Assembly: GCA_951213105.1 (NCBI GenBank)
Contig: OX578135.1
Location: 162,843,250 to 162,907,249, forward strand
Direction of reading: 5' to 3'
Length of the DNA: 64,000 nt
Source of the DNA: Amaurobius ferox
Taxonomy: Eukaryota; Arthropoda; Arachnida; Araneae; Amaurobiidae
Made by a program: the position numbers and the translations under genes. Position 1 is the first letter of the stretch; every line of letters begins with the position of its first letter. Positions 1-11,302 of this stretch are shown here, in pieces. The notes under the pieces are model-generated. The model worked only from the letters and a program-made list of their open reading frames with translations. It made no database searches and was not told the DNA's origin.

Positions 1-980
1 TTTTAGCAATTGCTAATTAGGTCTGGTGATTATCATTTCTGCTGATGCCTAAATAAAAATAGTAAATCTTTAAAAGTTTTTGACAGATTTTAAAAAACAC
101 ACATTTTGAAATTTTTCCACATGCTCTAACGAGATCTTTTTTACACTCTTTCATTTAGGTTACTCTGTTAGTTTGTTTGAGTAAAATCTTGAAATCAATT
201 TTTGACTCACTTCTACTGAACCGATTTTCTTGAAATTTTACATACATATTTGCGATGACAATACAATATTTCATGAAATTTGAGTTATCTCACCCCCTCC
301 ATTCCCAGATTCATGCCTGGGTGACCTGCGAAAATCTCATTGTTATAAGATAGTTAAAAAAGAGTCCAATATTCTGCTTCATTTCTATATATAAAAAAAT
401 TTTTAACACATCATACTGCTCATGGCAGGTTGTGAATTCTTGTTTTATATATAAAGAACCTCTCCTAGCAAAAAGCCAGGTTTAAAATAGACTTGCACAT
501 ATGAAGTATGCCAGCTGTAAAGGATTTCAAATTAAAACTTAATTTAACAAATAATTATGAAATTAGAAGTATAAAAAATTAATTTAAATACTTGAGAATC
601 CATTTTTAGAATTTATATATTAAATGAAACAATTAAGGAAAAAAATAAAATTAAAGTTGCACATATAAATCACCAAAACGTATTTAATATACAGGAGCAC
701 ATTTAAATCACAATGCATGTAAATACACATACTTTAATTAGCTGTTTAAAAGTTGTTTAATTATTTTTGCATAAGTGTAATGATAATGCATGGTTTAAAA
801 ATGGGCATTTAACCCTGTTACAGTTCATTTTAATTATTGAAATTGTGATTCTGCACATGTGTGTGCAATTTTACATATGTGTAAAAATTTTCATTTTCGT
901 ACCTATTGTGATTTTTGAGTAAAAAGGGTAGGCAAATGTTGATTTTGCTTTGCTAGAAATATAGAATAAACTTCACTTTG
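1..980. other. AT-rich non-genic stretch
   Basis: No coding region, RNA gene or clear repeat boundary was recognised. The sequence is AT-rich and broken by stops on both strands. It resembles degraded interspersed-repeat or intergenic DNA. Confidence 0.5.
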
Positions 981-1090
981 ATAGATAAAATCAAGGACAA
1001 AGCATTTTAAACAAGAAAGATCAATCATGCTTAAAGCATTGATTATGAAACACTTTCCAACTTCAATGCAATTTTATTTAAAAAAGTCGA

Positions 1091-1395
1091 AAATGCAATA
1101 CATTCCTCGGTAATATTTTAAAACTTATCACAATACTACATTGATTTATTATATTTGAAAACTTAAACCTTTATTGAAAAAAATGAACTTCATTCAAATG
1201 ACGGCATTGAAATATAAATTGCCTGGTTTAAATATCTCTAAAATGCAATACATTCCACGGTAATATTTTTAAAACTATCATAATACTACGATAATTTATT
1301 ATATTTGAAAACTTCATCGAAAACAACTGAAATAAATTCAAATGACGTCATAGAAAAAATAACACGCCTGGATCTCTCTATAAAAGCAGGATTTC
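1091..1395. repeat. Two-copy tandem repeat, 150-bp period
   Basis: The string AAATGCAATACATTCC starts at 1091 and again at 1241. The following about 150 bases align with modest divergence: TAATATTTT, the ACTAC block, TTATTATATTTGAAAAC, and TCAAATGACG. A third, degraded repeat of the middle part follows near 1410-1440. It has no convincing coding content. Confidence 0.6.
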
Positions 1396-2306
1396 ATTCA
1401 TTTCATTCATTACAATACTATAATAATTTATTTTATTTAAAAATTAAGACCATGGAGCTACAATTCATAAACTCTATGCTTAAAACTTCATCGAAAAAAA
1501 TCGTCCTTCTGTTTATAAAATCAATTAATATTTCATTCATATCAGCCATGCAGACTCCATGGACTGAATTATTTTGTGTTAAAGAAATACAGTAATTCTA
1601 ATACAACTCATTCTACATATTTTGCTATTTACATTTTACATAGGTGAAAAATAGGCTTAGTTGTAGAAATAATCAAATTTGAATGAGAATTTAAACTCAA
1701 ATATATTGTCATTGTGTTGTTTTAGTATGTGGATGCACAGAATTTAAGCAAAAATAAAGTAGTTTTAGGACGGATACAACACTCAATATGAATTAAAAAG
1801 AACTTTAAAAAATCACGATTTTGAAACAAGATGGATGCCATATATCATTTTGAAGTGGGTCATGTGATCGTTTCATATCATGGTCACGTGATCGTTTCAT
1901 ATAAGATGTGTAATTATTATTTTAATTTTTATTTAAAAAACTACTGAATATATTTCGCTGAATTTTTTTTTTATATATTTTATGGAACAATTTGACTATT
2001 ACCTAAAATTTTCGAAGCAATTTGTGAATTTTAAATCCGCTTAAAAAATGTTTGAAAAATTAGGTCCCATAGGGCTCAATGTATTTCATTTTTTCAACCT
2101 GGGTTCAATCCAAAACTAATTGGGTGATATTATTCATTTATATTCCCATAGGTTCTACAGACCGTCTGAACAACATACTACAATTTCATTTTGATTAAGT
2201 CATTTTTACGGCAGTTATCGTGCTAACGGACAGACAGACAGACAGACAGAATGAACAAAGTCATAAACACTTTTCAACTTTGTTGTAAAGTGTTAAAAAC
2301 GAAAGG

Positions 2307-2522
2307 TCTTTTATTTAACACATCCTAAAAGACGTACAAAATATATATTAAAAACTGCCAGAGTGCTTTTGGATGTATATACGCCCTTCATCAGTGGCTA
2401 CATGAATAGTAAAAACATGGAATGTTTATATATATATTTTGTATGTCTTTTAGGATGTGTTAAATAAAAGAATTTTTAATATATATTTTGTACATTTTTT
2501 AGAATGTGTTAAATAAAAAACC
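2307..2522. repeat. Inverted plus direct copies of a roughly 42-bp module
   Basis: A module containing TTTAACACATCCTAAAAGAC (about 2307-2349) recurs in reverse complement at about 2428-2471 and again, more diverged, at about 2478-2522. Copies one and two could fold into a long hairpin with an approximately 80-base loop. A short GACA microsatellite lies just before it near 2230-2250. Confidence 0.55.
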
Positions 2523-2737
2523 TTTTGTTTTTTAAAATGCTTTGTCCTTGATTTTATCTATTGAATGCAGACGTGATACCAATCTTGATTATTCGCTTTG
2601 ATAGTCTATAATAAATTTATCATATAAAAGATTTGATTTGATATCCAATGAAAAATTTATTATAAAATTGCAAAAGACTAAAAAGTATAAAATAAACACA
2701 CAAATCCTTTTAAGTTACATGGTTTTAGTAAAATGCA

Positions 2738-3429
2738 CAAAAAAGTAAAATCTGATGTGGGCAGGCAGCACATGACTTTCCTTATATAATGCAATGAATT
2801 TACTACTTTTACAGCAAAAAAAGAAAAAAAAAGGTTATTTTTATAGTACATACTTATATTCTTTCCAAGATATTGAATTTTCATCAATTAGTCGTCATTT
2901 TTATCTATTTGGCGAGATTTTCGTTAATTTGGCAATATTTTAAAAAGTCACCAAGTTGGCAACATTCTGGCAAATTCGTTGCCAAAATCTCGCTAAGCGT
3001 TATGGACGGAGAAATAAGTTATTCTTATAGTAGATAAATGACTATTGGCGTTAAAATACAAAAGTATTACTCAAAGTATCTTTTCTCATGAATGGAACGA
3101 GCTAGATCCACGAGAATGATGTCACCCAATTTATCGCATGGTATTACATATGAAAAGTGAATATGTTTCTCAACAGGAAATATTTTTTTTTATTTTATGA
3201 CATTTTGACAATTTTTTTGAAAAATGTACAATATCTCAAGAACGGTTCATGTTAGCATTCTAAAATTTATGCCAATCGTTTTCTAATGAAAAATTACATA
3301 TGGAATGTCTATTTGCGTAATTTTATTAGTGGTTTTGATTTTTTGACGATTTTTTCAAAATTTCATTCGAAAATTTAGGGGCTAGATCCACGAGAAAGAT
3401 GTCACCAAATTTATCGCATGATATTATAG
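2738..3429 (+). repeat. Dispersed repeat family A, copy 1 (3'-truncated)
   Basis: This is the first of about six copies of one non-coding family of up to 0.9-1.1 kb (others near 20.6, 21.2, 22.4, 48.2 and 55.3-56.7 kb). Shared landmarks in order are CTGATGTGGGCAGCACATGA, CTTTCCTTATATAATGCAAT, GGCGAGATTTTCG, GGAACGAGCTAGATCCACGA, ATTTATCGCATG and CACTCGAAAATTTAGGG. This copy lacks the 3' part and, near 3378, jumps back to the GCTAGATCCACGAGA block, so it also holds an internal partial duplication. Confidence 0.75.
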
Positions 3430-3603
3430 GGTTAATCCTAGGCATTTTTTGCGGGGCGGCCCGCCCCACTGCCCTCAAGAATGAAAAATCCTACCCTGCC
3501 TGCCCCAGTACTACAATTTTGCACCCTGACATCGAAAAATATGCCTAATCATGTATAATCACCGATATAGGCGCCTAATCATGTATAGTCTAATTTTCAA
3601 AAC

Positions 3604-3766
3604 ATCCGTGACTGTGTTGAAGACCCAGACCGTCCGACTCGTCCAGAGGACTAAGAGCAGCTATTTGGACGGCCGATCCGTGACTGTGTTGAAGACCCAG
3701 ACCGTCCGACTCGTCCAGAGGACTTAGAGTAACCAGTTGGACGGCCGGGAAGGATCCGTGACTGTG
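3604..3766 (-). repeat. Tandem array of about 72-bp units, each holding the SINE-tail hairpin
   Basis: Two full units (3604-3675 and about 3676-3749) and a third partial unit begin with ATCCGTGACTGTGT. Each contains the hairpin found at the 3' end of the SINEs elsewhere in the window: outer arms GACCGTCC and GGACGGCC at 3628-3674 and 3700-3746. Inner arms ACTC/GAGT differ from the ACCT/AGGT of the other copies but still pair. No SINE body or tRNA-like head is attached, so this is a tail-only tandem array. Confidence 0.6.
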
Positions 3767-4390
3767 TGAAGTTTTTTTCCCATTCATTATTTATTAAAGC
3801 TGCACAAAAGTCACAACAATATTGACAGCCAAATGAATGGGGAATGTACCAATATAACTGGACACCACTAGCTGAACTTTCACCCCACAGGGTGAAGTCT
3901 GAAGTCACATTCCTCTGAGCCTGGGGACCCAAGATAAGCTATATACTCCAGAGTGTCATTCTCAGGGTTTTTTCTTCCAGGAGTTATTGTTCCCGACTCC
4001 TCAGATAAACATTTATTTCTCCCCAGCACAAGCATTGATAATAATGGGTTTTATTGCTTCTTTTTAAAGTTCCTAGCTGCTCCCAGGGAGGGTCAGAGAT
4101 CAAAAGACCAGAATGCCACTGTTGACAGTATTCTAGGGGGTGAACGTTATCACCGTTCGTGGCGTCACTGGTTTAGAAGGAGAAGTGCCAGTTTAGCCGA
4201 GTAGTATTCAATTCTATGGAAAACATAGACTGTGTTAGTCGTTGTTTTAATATAATTTGTAATTCTATCGTAAAAGTGAAGTTTAAGTGTAAATTTGTGT
4301 ATTATAGATGTATATATATTAGTATTTTCACGTATATAAAGTATAATTTTGATTAATTGTTGTATATAAATTGTGTTTTGTGAGCTCAAA
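3767..4390. other. Unassigned stretch, slightly less AT-rich
   Basis: No gene was recognised. Two overlapping short open frames on opposite strands show no family resemblance. The stretch leads directly into the THAP relic and could be part of the same decayed element. Confidence 0.4.
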
Positions 4391-4617
4391 AATGCCTGGT
4401 TGCTGCGCGGTTGCTTTGTGTTCAAATTATTATAAGAAGTTAATGGGATCTATCAGCTTCATAGATTTCCAAAAGATCCTACACTCTAAAAATTATGGAT
4501 CATGAAGTGCAAAAGAGGGGATAAAATAACCATTACTAACGCAACTGTCTGTTCGAGTCACTTTTCTGATGAAGATTTTCGGGCTAAATTTTTTAATTTA
4601 AAGCCGGTTAAATGATT
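4391..4617 (+). pseudogene. THAP zinc-finger domain relic
   Basis: Translation from the ATG at 4391 gives a THAP-like start, MPGCCAVALCSNYYKK. After a frameshift near 4455-4465 the next frame reads HRFPKDPTL, a stop, then KLWIMKCKRG and VCSSHFSDEDF. These are the C-x(2-4)-C, the conserved W, and the C-x2-H of the C2CH THAP module in correct order. THAP domains bind DNA and occur in P-element-type transposases and in host regulators. This copy has a frameshift and a stop and ends after about 75 residues. It is therefore a relic, probably from a P-like transposon. An exon of a host THAP gene is less likely given the lesions. Confidence 0.65.
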
Positions 4618-5512
4618 AAAACAAGGAGCCAATGGCACAAAAGTCTCACATACCATTAATACTGCAGCTAAAAATAATATTTTTAATATAGCAGTATAAA
4701 AAATACTTATGATTAACATGTTTCATTGATATGTAAAATAGGTGGTCCTCTAAGTAATCCAAAAAACAAAATTAATAAAATAAAATCGACTTCATATGCA
4801 GTATCTAAAATATATAAGAATAATTTATATTTCTGATACTAGCAATTACGGAGTTTTCTTTCTTTTTTGGAGGGGGGGGGGGGAGATATTAGCATTTTGT
4901 AAGCTAATTTACACAGTTTAGTTTATTGCAAAATGTATGTAAAGTTAATTTTAAATACCTTAAGCATTTTATTTTGTTATTAATATACATAATCATAAAA
5001 CGCAATTCTTTACTAATCATAATATTGACATTATATTTACGTCATCTCTAGTTATGGGACATTTCGTTTTGATATGTAAAAAGCTTAGAATACAAAACTA
5101 AAATCATCAAAGTTGAAATATAATGCATAAAAATTTTATTTACAATAAAACTAAAAGCCAACGGCACATTTTCCAGAAGAAATAAAAAAGTGGGAGAATG
5201 CTTTCTCAGCAATGCATGGCGCATATATATCAAAAGAGAAATATGTCATTAAGAACTTGCAGTCAAAGTTAGCAAACATTTCATTTTCTATATCACTAAA
5301 AGCCATACTTTGTTTTCACAAACCAGAACATTCATTCGCATTAAACACATAAATAAGACTTTCATGCAACAATTAGTAGTGAGAAAAAAGCAAAGAAAAA
5401 CCTCTAAATGGTGTAAAAGCAGTATCATGGCATAAAAATGGTACGTATTGATTTATTATTTATGATCCATGTGAACATTGCTTTAAAATTTTAAAACTGT
5501 ACATAGTTTATA
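4618..5512. other. AT-rich non-genic stretch with a G homopolymer
   Basis: No gene was seen. A run of about 14 G lies near 4867-4881. The rest is AT-rich sequence without a recognised family. Confidence 0.4.
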
Positions 5513-5943
5513 TATTTAAAACTCTATAAAGTTTAATAACATCAATTTTGCATGCTTAAAATATCTTTGTGAAAACTGACATATCCAGTGGCTTATCCAA
5601 GAGTAGTGTCCAAGTTTTGTGAGCTAGTATTCTACTAGCTCACAAAATGCATCGTTTTTTTGTTGGGTAAATAAAATAAATCTACTGCCATTGACCATCC
5701 ATTCGACTGTCAACTCCCCCCTTTTCCCAAGATTCGATCTATTTAAAACTCTATAAAGTTTAATAACATCAATTTTGCATGCTTAAAATATCTTTGTGAA
5801 AACTGACATCCAGTGGCTTATCCAAGAGTATTCTACTAGTTCACAAAATGCATCGTCTTTTTGTTGGGTAAATAAAATAAATCTACTGCCATTGACCATC
5901 CATTCGACCGTCAACTCCCCTCTTTTCCCAAGATTCGATCTAC
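5513..5943. repeat. 219-bp tandem duplication
   Basis: The block starting TTTAAAACTCTATAAAGT at about 5514 repeats at about 5733. It runs through TTTGCATGCTTAAAATATCT, GTTGGGTAAATAAAATAAAT and CCCAAGATTCGATCT in both copies. The second copy lacks about 26 bases around the palindromic GTGAGCTAGTATTCTACTAG segment of the first. Near-identity implies a recent duplication. Confidence 0.8.
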
Positions 5944-6936
5944 GCTTTTAAATAAAATATATAGTTATGTAACTACTAGATTGATGATATTTCATAGTCA
6001 TCAATATATGTTATATGTATGTGGGATTTTTTACGCAATTAGATATTTTTGAAATACATATTTATATTACACGTAGAAAGTATTATCAATGTTTAAGATA
6101 ATGGATACTATATTTTTAAAAATCCGATGATTAGATATTTATTCATATCTGTATTAAAACACTTGAAATGTAATTTTTATATTTATTACACTTTTCACGA
6201 TATATTTCAGCTTTTATTATAAATAATATATGTATTATAATATTTTAATGATAGCCCTATGCATGTATGAGTAGAATCATTTAATTTCATTCTTCTAAAA
6301 TTTTATTACGAATGATCTCTTATCTCCTTTTCGAATTATAAACGCGAACTTTCTGAACTTTATATACGTATCTCTATGTCCCCTATTCTTGACTTGTAAG
6401 TCAGTGACATCACGCTTCAAGTTGTTCTCCCGGTCGAAAAGCAACCCCCTTTCTCTGACCTACCTTATGTTTAAAGTACCTTGAGTTGCTCCCTATCATA
6501 AAAATGTCTATTATCACTTGCATGACATATGAATATTTAAAGCAAGGTTGTTAAGCACCATTCCCACACAGATCTGGAAATAACTTTTGGGCTGCTGTCA
6601 CTGGTATTTTATGAACCCTTTATAAATGCTTATACCTCAACAGTATTTAAATTCTTTTGATCTTGAAAGCCGGTGCCCACTCACAGATACCTACCACAGC
6701 CGCCCTCAAAGAAAATTAAGAAAATTCATAGGTTGCCTTTAAAGGGTCATAAAATCATATGAACACTTTAGCAAAAGCATCTATCCAATCAGGAGATACA
6801 GGGGAAATTCTTAAAAGGGTGGGGGCAATTCTTGCTAAACTATGGATACTGAGGAAGAAGTTATTCTTACGAATTTTTGTAAAGTGCAGTTTCAAAATTT
6901 GCCTACTTGTCCACTGCAAGTGCTCAGACATAATGC
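5944..6936. other. AT-rich non-genic stretch
   Basis: No gene or RNA was recognised. Short opposing open frames near 6755-7028 overlap each other. Only the plus-strand end of that region has possible exon character and is listed separately. Confidence 0.4.
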
Positions 6937-7026
6937 CTAACATACATAGAAGGAAGAGAGAAAATGATCGCCAGCTTAGACAACATGCGTCAAAGTGCAT
7001 GAAGTTGACAAGTTTCTATTGTGCAT
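6937..7026 (+). pseudogene. Possible first exon of a hAT-type transposase
   Basis: The plus frame from the ATG near 6934 reads MPNIHRRKRENDRQLRQHAS then KCMKLTSFYCA, and meets a textbook donor (CATAG|GTAAGT) at 7026/7027. Short basic N-terminal exons of this kind precede the zinc-finger exon in some hAT-derived genes. The last codon before the donor is TAG, so the exon is either broken or spliced differently. A decayed hAT body with a plausible acceptor lies downstream at 15.85 kb, but 8.8 kb of other repeats separates them. Assignment is by weak resemblance only. Confidence 0.3.
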
Positions 7027-9709
7027 AGGTAAGTTGTTTTTATTCCTTTAAATTATTTTATAAAAATGTACATATATCTGAAAATGAAACATGCAGAGCC
7101 GTTTTCCTAACGCTTGGGATCCGACCCTGGGCACCTGAATTTCAGTGGGCAATTTACTGATATTTTAACACAATTGCATTAATATTGAAAGATTAAATGA
7201 TATCAACAATAAAATTCCTTTCTCCCCCCCCCCGAAAAAGAAAAATGTGCCCTGGCCTCATAAATTTTAACGACTGCTTTGCATTACTGTTTATTGTATA
7301 GTGTGTCAGTTTAAATGAATTATCTCCCACATAAATTTTATTTATCAACCTATTGATATTTTCATTTTGTAAGGAAATTTCTTAATTATTATCGAATTTC
7401 GTACTTGGAAGATTATTATTTATATCAAGCATCGCACTGTGATTGACAATTTTGTCATTATTATATATTATAAATAGAATGACTATTTTTCAAAAGTGGC
7501 TAAAAATTCATGGGCAGTACCACGTAATTTGTAACTTCCTTCCGATGAGCGAAAATAGCAAACTTACAGTGCAGGCTCCACTTTCTTTTTTCATAAAACT
7601 TTTATATTTATCTTCACTCCCGTCAAACTTCATCAGGGCCACCCATAGAAATTGTGGGCCCCCTTACAAATATTTATCAGAAGCCACCCTCCATATTTGA
7701 TTTTATCATTTTTTGTGAATTTTTTATATCTTCTCCGTCCCCCCGCCCCCTAAAAAAAAATACATTGGCGATTCGGGCTGCCTCTGGAGCCAGGGCTCCT
7801 CAACTCTAGTTGTGTCCGTCCCCACTTACGGGTGGCTCTAACTCCGTGACAATGTGCGATGAATCTGAAGAGCCAATTGCCATCGTGATGGCAACTAGAT
7901 TAGGAACTTTGTATTCTCGTAAACTTAGTTTTACATTGAAAACAGGGCGATGTAAACAATGTGTGAATTAAATTGGAATGACGCGCATAAACATTTTATG
8001 AAATCCATAAAAAATTATCAGGATAATGCAAAATAACTCTAAATTATCGAAAAATTTATTTGAAATACAGAATTCACCTAATATAGTGAGAAAATTTCAA
8101 ATTTACGACGTAATGACATAAGAGCTGGATTTTAAAAGAAAAGTCTGACTACGGAAATATAACGATAATTGCAAAAATTATAGCTGAGGAGCCTCTCCTA
8201 GGTAATGTTTTACACATTTTCGCAGAATTTATCTCTACAAAATACATGCATGATTGCGAAAACATGTTTTGCGAAATCGATGTAGAGAAATATATATTTG
8301 TACGTGAGTATAATTTTATTTAAAATTTTTCTGCTCTAGGCTTATATCTACAGTTTTCAATCCAGATTTTGTTATATATATATATATATATATAATTCCA
8401 AACTTTCTGAGTAAATTTGTTCATAGTCATAACCAGAGCCAGGATCTCAGAAACGGGGGGAGGGGGGGGCTTAATGTCAAATAAGGAGCAAGTGTAACAA
8501 TATTGCATTTCGTTCCTATTTTCTTGCAAAATGTAACAATTTTTCTTCCGATTGGAGGTTATGACCGCCTCACCACAATACCAGGGCCCGACTTTGCATA
8601 ACTGGGGCCCAGGGCTGACATTCCTACAGAGCCCTATCACCTCTTAACATATATAAAATGAATAAAAATATTACATAACTGTATTATAGAAAAAGGTATA
8701 TAAAATGAAGTTCATATTTGATCAGAATTTAATTATTTGCAACTTTCTTATCATAGTCATGATGCCAACATCCTAAATTAGTGAAGAAATTCCTATGTCT
8801 TTCTAAATGAATCTTTTCGTGGGGCAAACCTATTCCGATGGCATAATTTTTTTTAGGAAGCAGTTGTTATTCTTTTTTAATGCTGCAGTTGTTTAATTTA
8901 GGGCCTCTCTGACACGGCCCAGGACAGCCGCCCCACATGCCCCTGCGTTAGTCAGGCCCTGCACACCATTGTTCGTAGCACGGTTAAGTAAAGTAGGGAG
9001 TGGCATTTCACAACACTATTAGGAATGGTAATTCTAAGATCCCGAACACAAAACTAATCTTAAAATGAGATTGGAAATGCCAAAATTATTTGATTTATTA
9101 ATTATTTTAATTTATGAGATAATATTTCCTCAATTTGCAATTGAGACAAAACTGCTAAGAGATATGTCAGCAATTTACGGGATCAATATTTTTTAAATAC
9201 AGTACTCATAATTTTAAAAATAGCTGACATCAAATAGTACAAAATTAAAACTGTTCCTAATCTAATTTTAATAAGTTTTCTTTATGTGTGCAAAATTTTA
9301 ATTTAGAATTCTGCTTCTCAGCAACACCGTAACTAGGAATTTTAGTACCTTAAGCAAAATATGTAAAAGAGCCCCCCCCAAATATTCCTCCTAATTTTCC
9401 CAAAGCTAAAATTTTTATTCTCCAAAATAAAAACAATTGAGACCATGTTTTTATGTGGAAGGGGTTTTAATTTTGCCCCCCCCCCCCCACACACACACAC
9501 TCTCTCAAATTTTAGTCCAGTCAAAAAAAGAAAAAAAATTAAAGCATTTGTAAAAATGCTTTTATTTGGGGAAGGGGGGGGGGGGGGGGGGCATTTTCGC
9601 AAGTGAAAATGTTTGAAATATTGGAAATGAATTTTTTAATTTCTCTTGTTATTTTTTCTGCTCTGCATTTTGAAGCTTCACTAGTTTTACTTCAATATTT
9701 ATTCATTAA
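7027..9709. other. Non-genic stretch with simple repeats
   Basis: No gene was recognised. It holds a TA microsatellite near 8374-8394, a C run followed by CA repeats near 9475-9500 and a G run near 9576-9592. Fragments of moderate GC (about 7770-7860 and 8540-8640) look like degraded repeats. None has transposase or RNA-gene features that I can support. Confidence 0.4.
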
Positions 9710-11302
9710 CTAGCCGCCTTTGGCGACCAGCCTGTTCGCAACCCTTGAAAATGCTGATCGTGGCAAATTCCAACCGTGGCAAACTCGTTGGCGCGACCTA
9801 CCAGAAAGGTGTTAGGTAACTGGTTGGACGGCCAGGATGTGCCACCCAATTTAGACCGGAACCCAGTGGGGGAGGCATCCACAGGGAACGTACCCTCCTT
9901 CCCCTACCACCAACCTCTCGGAAAAACATACGGTCCCATATGTTTAACGTGATCGGACGCCGTGTCAGTGGCGGAAATCGAACCCGGGCCTACCGCGTGC
10001 AATTCCCGCGCGCTAACCACTAGGCTACTTCGCCCTCCGCGACAATCTCCATAACTTTCTTTTTATTCACCCAATTTAGACCGTACCCTCCTTCCCCTAC
10101 CACCAACCTCTCGGAAGGACTCACGAACCCACATGTTTAACGTGATCGTACTCTGCGTGAACGTGGCGTAAGTTTTGGAAGTGGCGGGAATCGAACCCGG
10201 GCCTACTGAGTGCAATTCCCGCGCGCTAACCACTGGGCTGCCGCGCCCTCCGCGACAATCTCCATAACTTTCTATATATTCACCCAATTTAGACGGGAAC
10301 CCAGTGGGGGAGGCATCCACAGGGGCGGTATCCTCCTTCCCCTACCACCAACCTCTCGGAAGGACTTACGGACCCACATATTTAACGTGATCGTATTCCA
10401 CGTAAACACGGCGGCAGTTTTGGCAGTGGCGGGAATCGAAACCGGGCCTACCGCTAACTTCCCGCGCGCTAATTTGCAATTTAAAATGACCATATGCTTA
10501 ATTCCATCATCCTCATTCCATTGTTCCATCATTTAAAATATCCATAAAATTAAAATATCCATTTAAAATATCCAAAAGTTAAAATATACATTTAAAAAAT
10601 CCATATCGTTCCATCATTTAAAATATAAATATAATAATTTATATGGAGTAAAGGAGCTGCTCTATTCAGAACCGTGACGTCACCTCCACCTTGACGTCCC
10701 CACCCACCACCTTCCCTTCTTCTGCGGGGGAGAAACGCTGGTTAAGAAGCGGCACGCCGAGCGGAACGCCGAGAAATTGAAATTCGGAAACTTTTAAAAT
10801 TCCGATCCTGTGGGCACTACGGAATATTTCCTGACCAGATTGGACTTGTAAGAATGCCAGATGTTTGACCTTTCTAAAAATGTAAATTATTAGTCGAAAT
10901 TATGAGTACTTTTTACTATGCGAGAATTTAAAAACCAAAAATACTTTTCTTGAGCAAAAAGTGACTTTTGTTTTAAAATCTTTAAAAAATATTAGAAATC
11001 GAAATTCAGATTTGAAATTGATATATTTTTACTCGCAATTGTCAGCTCTTTCCGATGGTGTGATTTGTTTTTTCCTACGATGTCCGGATCGTGGGAAAAA
11101 AAGGGCAAAAATGGCAAAAAACGGTCGAAATCGCATAAAACATTAAATAACAAAAAAAATAATTAAAATTTTAAAAATCGGTTTTCACGTGTCCCCTTCC
11201 CTCCCCCCCCGGGTCTCCGATTGCCAAATTTCGTAGCTCTCCGACGCGCGGTCGCGAAACGTATAGTGTATAAGACACACAGACATTGCCTTTTATTATT
11301 TA
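9710..11302 (-). mobile_element. Non-autonomous Helitron-like unit 1
   Basis: Read on the minus strand the unit ends at 9710 with a short hairpin (TCGCC-AAA-GGCGG) directly followed by CTAG and a host T, as at Helitron 3' ends. Its 5' part is TAATAAAAGGCAATGTCTGT, close to Helitron 5' ends. It abuts the CTAG of unit 2 at 11303, so the units are head to tail. The interior holds an array of tRNA-derived SINE units, an AT-rich block and a 3' flank containing TAGTCGAAATT and GATTTGTTTTTTCC. There is no Rep/helicase coding. The 5' TC is not preserved at this junction. Confidence 0.55.
9790..10472 (-). repeat. Tandem array of three tRNA-derived SINE units
   Basis: Read on the minus strand, three units follow each other at spacings of about 222 and 214 bp. 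Each has a tRNA-like head: a box A-like CAGCCCAGTGGTTAGCGCGC and a box B GGTTCGATTCC at 10187-10197 (counterparts near 9975 and 10435). Each also has a body including CTTCCGAGAGGTTGGTGG and GGGTTCCGGTCTAAATTGGG. Units are joined by AAGAAAGTTATGGAGATTG. The array ends in the inner part of the SINE tail hairpin at 9797-9833. Short open frames here follow the repeat and are not genes. Confidence 0.75.

Larger units (their letters stand above)
981..2561. mobile_element. Possible DNA transposon remnant bounded by 31-bp inverted repeats
   Basis: Positions 981-1011 and 2531-2561 are perfect reverse complements over 31 bases (core ATCAAGGACAAAGCATTTTA). The spacing is about 1.58 kb and the interior has no transposase. 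Inside are a 150-bp tandem duplication and a shorter repeat present once inverted and twice direct. No target-site duplication is obvious outside the repeats, so this could be a non-autonomous element or two inverted copies of another repeat. Confidence 0.35.

Noticed and set aside
1855..1910. Paired CATGTGATCGTTTCATAT/CACGTGATCGTTTCATAT as an E-box regulatory site
   Set aside because: A short two-copy duplication in non-genic DNA; no gene context supports regulation.
3590..3932. Open frames with repeated SPLDESDGLGLQHSHG
   Set aside because: They are translations of the 72-bp tandem hairpin repeat.
10183..10251. Functional tRNA gene
   Set aside because: Boxes A and B are present but no proper cloverleaf or anticodon arm could be drawn, and the unit is repeated in a SINE array.
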